This document shows, piece after piece, positions 6,173 through 13,119 of a stretch of 51,175 nucleotides of DNA. Under the pieces are notes generated by a model. It was not told the DNA's origin. It searched no databases and saw nothing but the letters and a program-made list of their open reading frames with translations. The DNA lies in assembly GCA_019694255.1 (NCBI GenBank), contig JAIBCI010000096.1, forward strand, positions 1 to 51,175. The letters run 5' to 3'. A program made the position numbers and the translations under genes. Each line of letters starts with the position of its first letter. The stretch's first letter is position 1. Source of the stretch: Saprospiraceae bacterium. GTDB taxonomy: Bacteria; Bacteroidota; Bacteroidia; Chitinophagales; Saprospiraceae.

Positions 6173-8662
6173 CTATCTAACGTCTGCAGGATTCTTTATG
6201 TATTCTGCTAGGGCGGCGAAAGTTTTGTCCGGAAGATTATTCCATATTTCTACGATTTCCTCAATGAGAAACTCCCTGTATTGAACTTTACTCAACCACT
6301 TTGGATCAATAAGTGTACAGAGCAGATTGTGAGCATCAATTCCGGATTTAATTTCTAACTCTTCATGTCTGACCAAGTCCATCAAATCAATGTATTTGTC
6401 TTTTCCTGAATTGGTACTTTGATCGTCGTTTACAAAGAATTCATGGAAGATCTGGTATGGACTTGCAAATTGTCGCGCCATGAATGAGAATGTCCGACCG
6501 CTGACCCTTTTCTCAAAGTTGTAATTTCCGGTCTGACTGGAACCTTCAGAATAAAGGGTATAGTATTCCGGCAGTGGATTCTTATAAGCACCAATGACAG
6601 ACTTGAGGTAATAGGTAATTTTGCTTTTAGTGAGTTGATTGTCATCTATCATTTCTTGAATGTCACTTACTGTCAACTTACAAGTCAATAAGCCGTACTT
6701 AGTCATGTAATCCAAAATGGCGTCTTTTATAATGTCTTCATTTCCTGAAGTCGAGGATTGTCGAATCCTTCCCAACTCTTCAGTATAGATCAACGAATTA
6801 TGGAACCATCCACGATCCTCCCACTCGGTTGTAAATGACCTTTCCTGCAGATAGTATAAAAAGTGTGGGATCTCTGCGTATAGCTTATTCTTAAAATCGT
6901 GAATTGGCCCTCCTTGAATTCGCTTAAGTTTACGCACCCAAAAACGAACGTCAGTATCTTCAATCGGGGCAAATGTCGTTTCATTGTTGGAAGTCAATAT
7001 GACCTTTAAAAAGGTGTCGACTTCTACAGCATTGATACCTTTCTCCTCGAACTTATGCTTAATGGCTGTTACCAGGTCTTTGAGTCGCTCAACATCCTCC
7101 TTCTTACTGATCAAGGCCTCCTCAACATAAATAAGCAGCTTCGATATAAAGTATGAAGTAAATCGACCCGATAGATCAGCCGCGGGAACCTTAATAACGT
7201 TTTCCTGAAAGATTGCCTTAATCCACTCAGGATACGTTGATTTTCCTGTCTTCTGCTCTTTTGATATAAGGCAAAGTATTGGTAGAAATTCTGTTGGCTT
7301 CTCATACAGCAGCTTCATATAATCCAAGCCTAAATCCATCCCGGTAATCTTTTGCCCTTTATGCAGCATTTCATGCGTACCAAAAACATGCTTGATAAGG
7401 TTAAGACTCAATGGACAATCGCCTTTCGTAGGCTGGTGACTAATCCTTCTGTATAGGTTATAGTAGTTCGTTGTATTGTCTGGGTTGACGTCATCAACAA
7501 TTGTCCAATTGTCTCTATAATTGATATTATCCGGGAGGTTTCCGAACTTATCAAAATAAGGAATGTCTTTCAGGAAGGCTTCAAAATGACTCTTTGACAT
7601 TTTGTTGTACTTAGACCTAAGACCTTCCTTGGTAATTCGGTCCAGCATCTGGTACTTAAAGCCATGAAAGTCCAGGTTGGTATTTATTTTAAAGTAGTTT
7701 GAACCCACAGCCAAAAACAGTCCAGCCTCTTTGCTGCGAACGAACTCCGCCCTATCTGAGTCAAAATTGTATTGGTATATGTAACCATTGTAAACAAATG
7801 GCTCTAGTCCTATTGACTTCGAATTCTTTTCGAAAAACTCAGCTCCTCCTCCTTGAATACCCCAAAACTCTTTAATCTGATTGAGGCCCATACGAGTGAT
7901 ATTCTCTCTCACTGTTAGCTTTCTGGGCCCAGTTTTCGTCGAAAGGTCATCAATCAATAATTGAAGCGCTTCTGGATCTTGACTATAGTTTTCAAGCAAT
8001 CCATACAATGAACCATCTCCGGTGATTAAGTCTGGGTGTGGATAGGCCCAATACAATGTGATGCCATTGTTTAGGCATGCTTTCATGCGTTCCAGCACTT
8101 TATAATGCTCAAATGGCCTCAGATAAAGATCCTTTCCTTCTTCCCAAGTAATATCAAATAGATCTCTATCCATTATGATGGTGATCGATTCGACCTTGCA
8201 TTTTTCAATGATCAGATAAAGATCAGCGAATAGATCACGAACATTAATTTGACTCCATGCTGTCCATTGAGGAACACCAATTGCATCAATGCCTAATTTA
8301 TTACACCAATAAACTGCAGGGTAATGATTACTTAAAATCAGGTTTGGTATAGAAGTCTCGGATTTTAGTTTTCGGGTAATTTCTTTGGTAAGAAATAAGT
8401 CATATCCCTGCCCAGGCTCCGGAACAGAACATTTACGATCATTTATATTAAAGGTTAGTTTTTTCGGGACCAGTTCCCAATTACCCTTCTCTGCCCTACT
8501 CCGGAAAGTTTTACAGAAGCCGTTTATACTCTGAAATCTCAGCGTATAAAGTGATGGATCTTCCTCACAGTATTCGATATAATTGATCCCATACCCAGGG
8601 ACAAATCCGTCCTCAACGGGGTTTATTTGGATCCCGTTGTCGAATTGTTTGATATCAATCAT
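6173..8662 (-). CDS. Toprim-like primase fused to D5-type helicase (mobile-element replication protein)
   Basis: 829 residues. The N-terminal ~250 residues look Toprim-like: GIDAIGVPQ near 124-131, then TIIMDRD with a D-x-D pair (D165, D167), and a GDGSLYGLL segment. The C-terminal half is a superfamily 3/D5-like ATPase: Walker A KTGKST at about residue 475, Walker B LLIYVEEA, and a sensor-like TSNNETTFAPIEDTDVRFW region. Such primase-helicases start replication of plasmids, satellites and phages. Two small genes lie just upstream (8667-8858, 8858-9034) and probably share its transcript. Domain names are from motif reading, without a profile search. Confidence 0.85.
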   Translation of the reverse strand: MIDIKQFDNGIQINPVEDGFVPGYGINYIEYCEEDPSLYTLRFQSINGFCKTFRSRAEKGNWELVPKKLTFNINDRKCSVPEPGQGYDLFLTKEITRKLKSETSIPNLILSNHYPAVYWCNKLGIDAIGVPQWTAWSQINVRDLFADLYLIIEKCKVESITIIMDRDLFDITWEEGKDLYLRPFEHYKVLERMKACLNNGITLYWAYPHPDLITGDGSLYGLLENYSQDPEALQLLIDDLSTKTGPRKLTVRENITRMGLNQIKEFWGIQGGGAEFFEKNSKSIGLEPFVYNGYIYQYNFDSDRAEFVRSKEAGLFLAVGSNYFKINTNLDFHGFKYQMLDRITKEGLRSKYNKMSKSHFEAFLKDIPYFDKFGNLPDNINYRDNWTIVDDVNPDNTTNYYNLYRRISHQPTKGDCPLSLNLIKHVFGTHEMLHKGQKITGMDLGLDYMKLLYEKPTEFLPILCLISKEQKTGKSTYPEWIKAIFQENVIKVPAADLSGRFTSYFISKLLIYVEEALISKKEDVERLKDLVTAIKHKFEEKGINAVEVDTFLKVILTSNNETTFAPIEDTDVRFWVRKLKRIQGGPIHDFKNKLYAEIPHFLYYLQERSFTTEWEDRGWFHNSLIYTEELGRIRQSSTSGNEDIIKDAILDYMTKYGLLTCKLTVSDIQEMIDDNQLTKSKITYYLKSVIGAYKNPLPEYYTLYSEGSSQTGNYNFEKRVSGRTFSFMARQFASPYQIFHEFFVNDDQSTNSGKDKYIDLMDLVRHEELEIKSGIDAHNLLCTLIDPKWLSKVQYREFLIEEIVEIWNNLPDKTFAALAEYIKNPADVR

Positions 8663-8666
8663 AAGA

Positions 8667-8858
8667 CTAGCTTACAACTGGAATGCCTGCGATACTAAGT
8701 ATTCTCTTTATTTTATCAAGTGACTCCTTGACGATAATCCATGTCCCATCATGGAAGTAAACTTGCCCGTCTTTTATTGCGGTGACATACCTAAGATTGA
8801 TGATATGGGACTGATTGGTATCAGCTTCTGTCAAGACGATTAATGAGTCTGGATTCAT
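8667..8858 (-). CDS. Small hypothetical protein upstream of the primase-helicase
   Basis: 63 residues, beta-rich then helical (SLIVLTEADTNQSHIINL ... GTWIIVKESLDKIKRIL). The layout, an N-terminal strand, a short loop, then a 'V-K-E-S' helix, loosely recalls FlbD-type small proteins, but I would not assign that. Its ATG overlaps the stop of the 58-residue gene upstream (TAATG), and it ends four bases before the primase start, so the three genes form a tight operon. Confidence 0.6.
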   Translation of the reverse strand: MNPDSLIVLTEADTNQSHIINLRYVTAIKDGQVYFHDGTWIIVKESLDKIKRILSIAGIPVVS

Positions 8859-9034
8859 TAGTTTAGCTTTATTCTGTGAAAAAATTTCATGTAGTTTTTA
8901 AGATCTGAAATCTCATAGAGGATTTGTATTTGCCTTCGATTCTTGATTCTGATATCAAGCATGCTTGAATGCTGATAGGCTTTGTGAAGGGTAATGAGTC
9001 GTTCAAGTCGACGACGGATGTTAATGCAATTCAT
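8858..9034 (-). CDS. Small basic helical protein (58 aa)
   Basis: A 58-codon ORF starting with ATG at 9034. The translation is MNCINIRRRLERLITLHKAY at the start, strongly basic and predicted to be one or two helices. The stop TAA shares bases with the next ATG (TAATG at 8858), a coupling arrangement. It fills the gap between the HTH regulator and the 63-residue gene exactly. Function is unknown; it may bind DNA or the replication protein. Confidence 0.6.
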   Translation of the reverse strand: MNCINIRRRLERLITLHKAYQHSSMLDIRIKNRRQIQILYEISDLKNYMKFFHRIKLN

Positions 9035-9052
9035 ATAATTAGGGTTTAGTGA

Positions 9053-9319
9053 CTATATTAATTCATGAACATCCATCTCTAGTGTCTCTGCGATGATGTG
9101 CAATTCATCTAACGTTATAGAACTTCTATTGCTGATTAAGTTATAAAAACGGAGTCTAGGAATTCCCCTTTTCTCAATAGAAGGACCCATCATTACTGAG
9201 TATATAACTTGGTCCATTGGCAATTCAGGATATTTAGAGCGTACAGCTTCCCAAATTTTGTTTTTATATTTCGGAATTCTTTTAGTTTTTAGGGCTCTTT
9301 GGAGTTTCTGCTCGCTCAT
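9053..9319 (-). CDS. HTH transcriptional regulator (Cro/C1-like)
   Basis: 88 residues from the ATG at 9319. A TTG seven codons earlier is in frame but lies inside the palindromic site, so the ATG is preferred. The C-terminal half (RLRFYNLISNRSSITLDELHIIAETLEMDVHELI, residues about 55-88) is a typical Xre/Cro helix-turn-helix ending. It is divergent from the HTH gene at 9436 and is the first gene of the unit leading to the primase-helicase. By analogy with phage switches it likely controls that transcript. Confidence 0.7.
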   Translation of the reverse strand: MSEQKLQRALKTKRIPKYKNKIWEAVRSKYPELPMDQVIYSVMMGPSIEKRGIPRLRFYNLISNRSSITLDELHIIAETLEMDVHELI

Positions 9320-9328
9320 AATTTCTAT

Positions 9329-9352
9329 TTTATAGTGCAATAATACTATATT
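9329..9352. promoter_or_regulatory. TATAGT...ACTATA operator candidate (site C)
   Basis: TATAGT (9331-9336) and ACTATA (9345-9350) face each other across eight bases, just upstream of the HTH gene's ATG and in the divergent promoter region shared with the gene at 9436. The half-site is the same as in the perfect palindromes at 5404-5420 and 9978-10006. Confidence 0.45.
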
Positions 9353-9435
9353 TTAGTTTTTCAAAGGTAATTTTTAACTTAATATTTTTATGCTTTAGCT
9401 ATAAAATATCGTAATATTGTTAAAAATTAAGAGGA

Positions 9436-9861
9436 ATGAGTGAATTAAAAGAAAAGAAGGTTCGCAACACGCGAAAGAAAAGAGCATTATCAGTGATGTA
9501 TAATGTTGATTTTGGGCAGCTTATAAGTGATTTTATAGCGATGAAGCCTAATTATTCTAAGGCGCAATTTTGTAAAGACCTGGGTATGAGCCCAACAGCA
9601 GTAGAGACTAGGCTGAAAAACCCATATTATGGGACAATCTATGACTTAATTGATGCTTGCATTGCATTAAGGCATGATTTTATTAGCCCAATAATTGGGA
9701 TACTTAAAGATAACAGTATCAGACTTTTAGCTCTTTCAGAACTGGATCAGCTAAAAGAATTAAAGACAGAGAATTCCGCTTTAAGGGATCGAATTACGAG
9801 ACTTGAGAAGGACAATGATGTGCTCCACGAATACATCAAACACATAAAGTCAGCATCTTAA
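9436..9861 (+). CDS. HTH regulator with C-terminal coiled coil
   Basis: 141 residues. A basic N-terminus (KKVRNTRKKR) is followed by a helix-turn-helix-like segment (NYSKAQFCKDLGMSPTAVETRL, residues ~38-60). The C-terminal ~40 residues form a heptad-patterned coiled coil (LKTENSALRDRITRLEKDNDVL) for dimerisation. The gene is divergent from the Cro/C1-like gene at 9319, the usual layout of a paired repressor switch. It could be the protein that binds the TATAGTA palindromes, but nothing in the sequence proves which regulator does. Confidence 0.7.
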   Translation: MSELKEKKVRNTRKKRALSVMYNVDFGQLISDFIAMKPNYSKAQFCKDLGMSPTAVETRLKNPYYGTIYDLIDACIALRHDFISPIIGILKDNSIRLLALSELDQLKELKTENSALRDRITRLEKDNDVLHEYIKHIKSAS

Positions 9862-9918
9862 CTATAACTGCAAAATAAAAGAAACTTCCTAATTTTTGGT
9901 TGTATAAAGACACAATGT

Positions 9919-10006
9919 TACTATAATGTAGGTTTGGCCCATTTTAAATTATAAGTATTTGAATGCCAGAGGATACTAATTTATAGTAGTAAGCATACTA
10001 TAAATT
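9919..10006 (+). promoter_or_regulatory. Two TATAGTA-family operator candidates (sites D and E)
   Basis: AATTTATAGTA (9978-9988) and TACTATAAATT (9996-10006) form a perfect 11-bp inverted repeat with a 7-base centre, about 50 bases upstream of the ATG at 10,055. A second, imperfect site, TACTATA-A-TGTAGGT, starts at 9919. They place the secreted-protein gene under the same apparent operator as the replication genes. Confidence 0.6.
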
Positions 10007-10054
10007 ATCGGCAAAAAGATTATCTGATTACATTGAACTGAATCAATAAAGCCT

Positions 10055-10837
10055 ATGTATGGATTTAAAACATTTTTATCATTAATTCTGACAACTCTTT
10101 TATTTATGAATAATAATTATTCCCAACAAGATAATGATTATGTACTGCCTGAGGAACTAAAGGATTTAATGACAAAAAATAGTGAATACATAAACCGTAA
10201 ACTTGACTTTTATAATATTAACTTTAAAGAAATCAAACCATTATTTATTATTGAAGAATTGAATAGCAGTAATTTCGAAGGTGAATTGAAAATGAACATG
10301 TTAGGAAATAACTTCATCGCAATAGATACATTTGACAACGTAATTAAATATCTTTATGATTTATTCCCAAAGAAAAATTTGATTTTACCTGCTATTGATA
10401 AAAGAAGGTTGATCAAAGTAGTTAATATACATACGGGAAAATCAAAAATTGAAGTCCTAAATGAGGTAATTTCGAAATTTAATCTTAATTTGAAATCATT
10501 TAATAAGTTTAATAAAGTACTATGTGTTGATTTTTGTTCATATAAAAACCTAGAAAGCGAAATTCCACCAATTGATCTTAAATTTAATTACATGAATATT
10601 GCTGAAACTGATTCAAATTTATTTTTAAAAGATATGGACAGTATTAGTTTAGGCTATTTCTATTCTTTTTATACAGACAAACAAATTTCTATTAAAACCT
10701 CGTATAATTGTGGGATTATTAAGTTCATGCGATTAAACAAATATAATTTAGATGATCTTGATTCACAGTTAATAAGCAAATTCCAAATTTCAACATATAG
10801 GAACGTAGAAGAAAAATGGATTCAATTATATCGATAA
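10055..10837 (+). CDS. Secreted protein of unknown function
   Basis: 260 residues with a clear signal peptide (hydrophobic residues 6-19, cleavage likely near SQQ at 23-25). The mature part is lysine- and asparagine-rich, with segments such as LFPKKNLILPAIDKRRLIKV and cysteines at about 157, 161 and 223. I recognise no domain. It lies just downstream of the strongest palindrome (9978-10006). It may be a cargo gene of the element rather than a replication function. Confidence 0.65.
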   Translation: MYGFKTFLSLILTTLLFMNNNYSQQDNDYVLPEELKDLMTKNSEYINRKLDFYNINFKEIKPLFIIEELNSSNFEGELKMNMLGNNFIAIDTFDNVIKYLYDLFPKKNLILPAIDKRRLIKVVNIHTGKSKIEVLNEVISKFNLNLKSFNKFNKVLCVDFCSYKNLESEIPPIDLKFNYMNIAETDSNLFLKDMDSISLGYFYSFYTDKQISIKTSYNCGIIKFMRLNKYNLDDLDSQLISKFQISTYRNVEEKWIQLYR

Positions 10838-11179
10838 TAATCATAAGTGATTTATTATTCATAATTATAACATTGAATACCTTTTTATCTCTCAGAATAA
10901 ACTGAATTCATTTATTAAAATTGAATTGAAATTTTTTTTTAATAAATTACCCTCCTGCAGATATAAAATGTATCCGCATTAGAAATGAGAACACTATCCG
11001 CAAGCAACTAAAGTTATTCAACAAATGCACAACAAACCTAAAGTTGCTTTGGTTTCAAATATTGCCGCCAGGTTACAGATAATAAGATCTTTCAAAAGTC
11101 TAGCCAGATATGAGTTACCCCCAACATAGTTGCAAATAATTAAAAGTCTCAATCAGGTTTAGATCATGAGCTGTTATGG
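10838..11179. other. Intergenic region with a gene remnant
   Basis: 342 bases. Apart from the 63-base remnant at 10,941-11,003, I see no ORF with protein character, no clear hairpin and no promoter box. The sequence is AT-rich, with a run of ten Ts at 10,932-10,940. Confidence 0.5.
10941..11003 (-). pseudogene. 3' fragment of a paralog of the 2518-2949 gene
   Basis: About 63 bases match 2519-2583 at roughly 56 positions. Read on the minus strand it encodes ADSVLISNADTFYICRRVIY followed by a stop, against ADSVLITNTDTFYICRRVIY in the intact gene. Most base changes are silent or conservative, so this was once a working paralog, now reduced to its last 20 codons. There is no upstream ORF. Confidence 0.65.
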
Positions 11180-11527
11180 TTAGATTTTTATACAAGCCTG
11201 TATTAAGAAAATTTTGTTTTTGTTATAGCATGCTAAACAAAAAGACTCAGTAGTATTTGTAATTATATATTTTCCAGGGTAAACATCACCGTCACAGTAA
11301 ATACCATTATTTTGATTATTATTCCAATAATAGTAATTTCCTTTTCTTAATATTTCTAAGCCTTTCATCTGCAGATCCTCGAGTTCAGCATAACTTAACT
11401 TTACAAATTCTTCACTCGTTTGAATAACATTGGCATCAAATATTTGGAATGTATCAACACTTTTTTGTGAAAAGCCAAGTTTACTACCTATTAAGCATAT
11501 TGAAAAAATAATAAATATATTTTTCAT
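11180..11527 (-). CDS. Small secreted protein of unknown function
   Basis: 115 residues with an N-terminal signal peptide (MKNIFIIFSICLIGSKLGFS, cleavage near SQK). The mature part has an acidic helix (SYAELEDLQMKGLEIL) and a Tyr/Asn-rich stretch (YYYWNNNQNNGIYCDGD) with three cysteines (residues about 87, 106, 109 region). It is unrelated to the neighbouring secreted protein. It probably sits near the right end of the accessory island. Confidence 0.6.
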   Translation of the reverse strand: MKNIFIIFSICLIGSKLGFSQKSVDTFQIFDANVIQTSEEFVKLSYAELEDLQMKGLEILRKGNYYYWNNNQNNGIYCDGDVYPGKYIITNTTESFCLACYNKNKIFLIQACIKI

Positions 11528-11562
11528 AATTTTTAATTTACAATGCTACTTCCAAAGATACA

Positions 11563-11887
11563 TTAAAGTCCGGATCTTTTCTGAAAAGATTGGGTCTGTA
11601 TTAAAAGAATAAAAACTTTATTATCGCGTAAGGATCCGTTGAGCTGGATAAAGCAGTCTTTGATCACTGCGCGAGATTTGCGGAAAGCACAGAACATATT
11701 GTCCATGTCATCGCGCTCGAGGCGCACATCGGAAAGGAAAGACAGATGGAGTGTCTCCAGCATGACCTCGTCCAGGTCATCGAAGTTAAAGCTAAAATTC
11801 AGCTCACGGATTGATTCCAGAAGATTGTTGACGTTCTGGTTACGTTGTGCGCGCCTTAATGCCCGGCGCTGGGCTTAGTAGCTTCAT
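11563..11887 (-). pseudogene. Decayed ORF, frameshifted near its start
   Basis: From an ATG at 11,887 the reading MKLLSPAPGIKARTT stops at once. In a second minus frame an open stretch of about 100 codons runs on with convincing protein character (RNQNVNNLLESIREL, FDDLDEVMLETLHLSFL, MDNMFCAFRKSRAVIKDCF). The GC content is higher than in the flanking island DNA. The product is not recognised. Either the gene is broken by a frameshift or only an internal fragment remains. Confidence 0.45.
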
Positions 11888-11938
11888 TTAAGAGAAAATT
11901 GTGTTTTATATTTTAAAGTGTACAAGCCCTAAATAATG

Positions 11939-11946
11939 TAAATTTG
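11939..11946 (+). promoter_or_regulatory. Bacteroidota -7 box (TAAATTTG)
   Basis: This matches the TAnnTTTG consensus 18 bases before the ATG at 11,964. No convincing -33 TTG is seen at the usual distance. Confidence 0.4.
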
Positions 11947-11963
11947 TACTTTATATATCAAAT

Positions 11964-12590
11964 ATGTCAGTCGGTCGTTGGCTTAAATCTGTTTTCTTTG
12001 GTTCATCGGAAGGCTCCCGGCAGCAACAAGAGAAGGGTCAATCGAAACCCCTTGATTTTTCAATGGATGAACAGGCAACTTCCTCGAAGAACCCTACCCT
12101 TCAGATCGAAAATTCTGAAAATCAACCGGGTAATGGCAATACTACGGAAAGAAAGATTGACGAGTTGGCTGAGAAAGCCAAGGACTTCGTCTCCGAGACA
12201 GGGAAGGAAATTCAACGTCAGGGATCAGAACTCTGGGACGCCGTTAAGTCTAAAGTTGAAGATCTTGATGATAGCACCAAAGCCATGCGTGAAAGCATAA
12301 AGGAGAAAGCTTCGGAAACTCTTGAAAAAATTGATGATTTCGTGGACCGGACGGTCGAAAAAGCCCGGCAATTGGACGAAGAGGAGAAGGCTAAAGACAA
12401 GAATGAGGACGGTCTCGCTGATAACAAGCCAGATTTTGGGAAAACGCTGAGTGAACAGCAAACAGGCTTTTTTGACAAAGCTGAAAAATGGCTTCAGGAT
12501 CAGGAATCACGATCCGTCAATGAGGTATCTGGAGGTGCAGGCGATGCCAATTCGCCTCAAAAACCTACACTAGACTTACCCAAAGATTAA
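11964..12590 (+). CDS. LEA/YtxH-like amphipathic helical protein
   Basis: 208 residues, highly charged and low in aromatic residues. After a short N-terminal amphipathic start (VGRWLKSVFFG) and a Ser/Gln-rich linker comes a long helical region (residues ~65-140) with repeating 11-residue-like patterns (ELAEKAKDFVSETGKEIQ, VEKARQLDEEEKAKDK). Such repeats are typical of LEA-type stress or apolipoprotein-like proteins that lie on membranes. No signal peptide. The next gene has the same character and begins 23 bases after its stop, so the two are probably co-transcribed and may interact. Confidence 0.65.
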   Translation: MSVGRWLKSVFFGSSEGSRQQQEKGQSKPLDFSMDEQATSSKNPTLQIENSENQPGNGNTTERKIDELAEKAKDFVSETGKEIQRQGSELWDAVKSKVEDLDDSTKAMRESIKEKASETLEKIDDFVDRTVEKARQLDEEEKAKDKNEDGLADNKPDFGKTLSEQQTGFFDKAEKWLQDQESRSVNEVSGGAGDANSPQKPTLDLPKD

Positions 12591-12613
12591 ATTAACAACT
12601 AAAGCAAAATAAA

Positions 12614-13066
12614 ATGGGAATTTCAAATTTTTTTAAAGGCTTGTTCAGTAAGACAAAAGAAGAGGCAACCGAACTGAGCGATAAAGCAAACAAACTGGCA
12701 GAGGAAGCAAAGCAAGAGCTAAAGGAGGCAACCTCAGAAATCCGAAAGGAGGCTTCTGAAGGATTAGAAAAGGCAAAAGCTTTTAGCGCCAATGTGGTTG
12801 AGGAAGCCAAAGAACTTGGCAAGGAAGCAATGGCTGAAGCCCGGGAAACCATGGAGGAGATTAAACAATCTGAAATGGTGCATAATGTATCACAAAGCAT
12901 TGAAACCGCTTGGGACACAGCAAAACAGAAAGCTGAAGATTTGGCAGATAAGGCACAGGATGCCGCTCAAAGCATGATGGACAAAGCCAAAAATGCGATG
13001 GATGATCTTACGTCAGATGAAAAACCTGCAGAACAAGCTCCTCCCAATGAGCCTCCTAAGGCTTAG
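12614..13066 (+). CDS. LEA/YtxH-like amphipathic helical protein
   Basis: 150 residues, almost entirely Ala/Glu/Lys helix with repeats such as DKANKLAEEAKQELKEAT, EEAKELGKEAMAEAR and DKAQDAAQSMMDKAKNAM, ending in a Pro-rich tail. The N-terminus MGISNFFKGLFSK is a short amphipathic anchor. The composition matches the preceding protein; they are likely an old tandem pair. A role in envelope or desiccation stress is the usual guess for this type, with no direct proof here. Transcription ends at a strong hairpin 28 bases later. Confidence 0.7.
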   Translation: MGISNFFKGLFSKTKEEATELSDKANKLAEEAKQELKEATSEIRKEASEGLEKAKAFSANVVEEAKELGKEAMAEARETMEEIKQSEMVHNVSQSIETAWDTAKQKAEDLADKAQDAAQSMMDKAKNAMDDLTSDEKPAEQAPPNEPPKA

Positions 13067-13094
13067 ATAAGACAATATCAATTAGACATTAATT

Positions 13095-13119
13095 GGCAGT
13101 GAGATTCACTGCCTTTTTT
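13095..13119. terminator. Bidirectional terminator between convergent genes
   Basis: GGCAGTGA (13,095-13,102) pairs with TCACTGCC (13,106-13,113) over a 3-base loop and is followed by six Ts. The stop codon of the convergent CCA-adding enzyme gene lies within the T run, so one hairpin can serve both transcripts. Confidence 0.8.

Noticed and set aside
2518-11003. 63-base repeats as attL/attR of an integrated element
   Set aside because: The intact gene body lies next to the left copy on the inner side, which is the wrong orientation for insertion into a gene's 3' end. A truncated paralog explains it better.
11639-11878. Arg/Ser-rich plus-strand ORF
   Set aside because: The composition is that of the antisense of the decayed minus-strand gene, which has far better protein character.
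2293-11900. CRISPR array, retron or diversity-generating retroelement in the accessory region
   Set aside because: No regularly spaced repeats, no reverse transcriptase motif and no template/variable repeat pair could be found by reading.
12218-12478. Ser-rich minus-strand ORFs over the LEA-like genes
   Set aside because: Typical antisense shadows of Lys/Glu-rich coding sequence.
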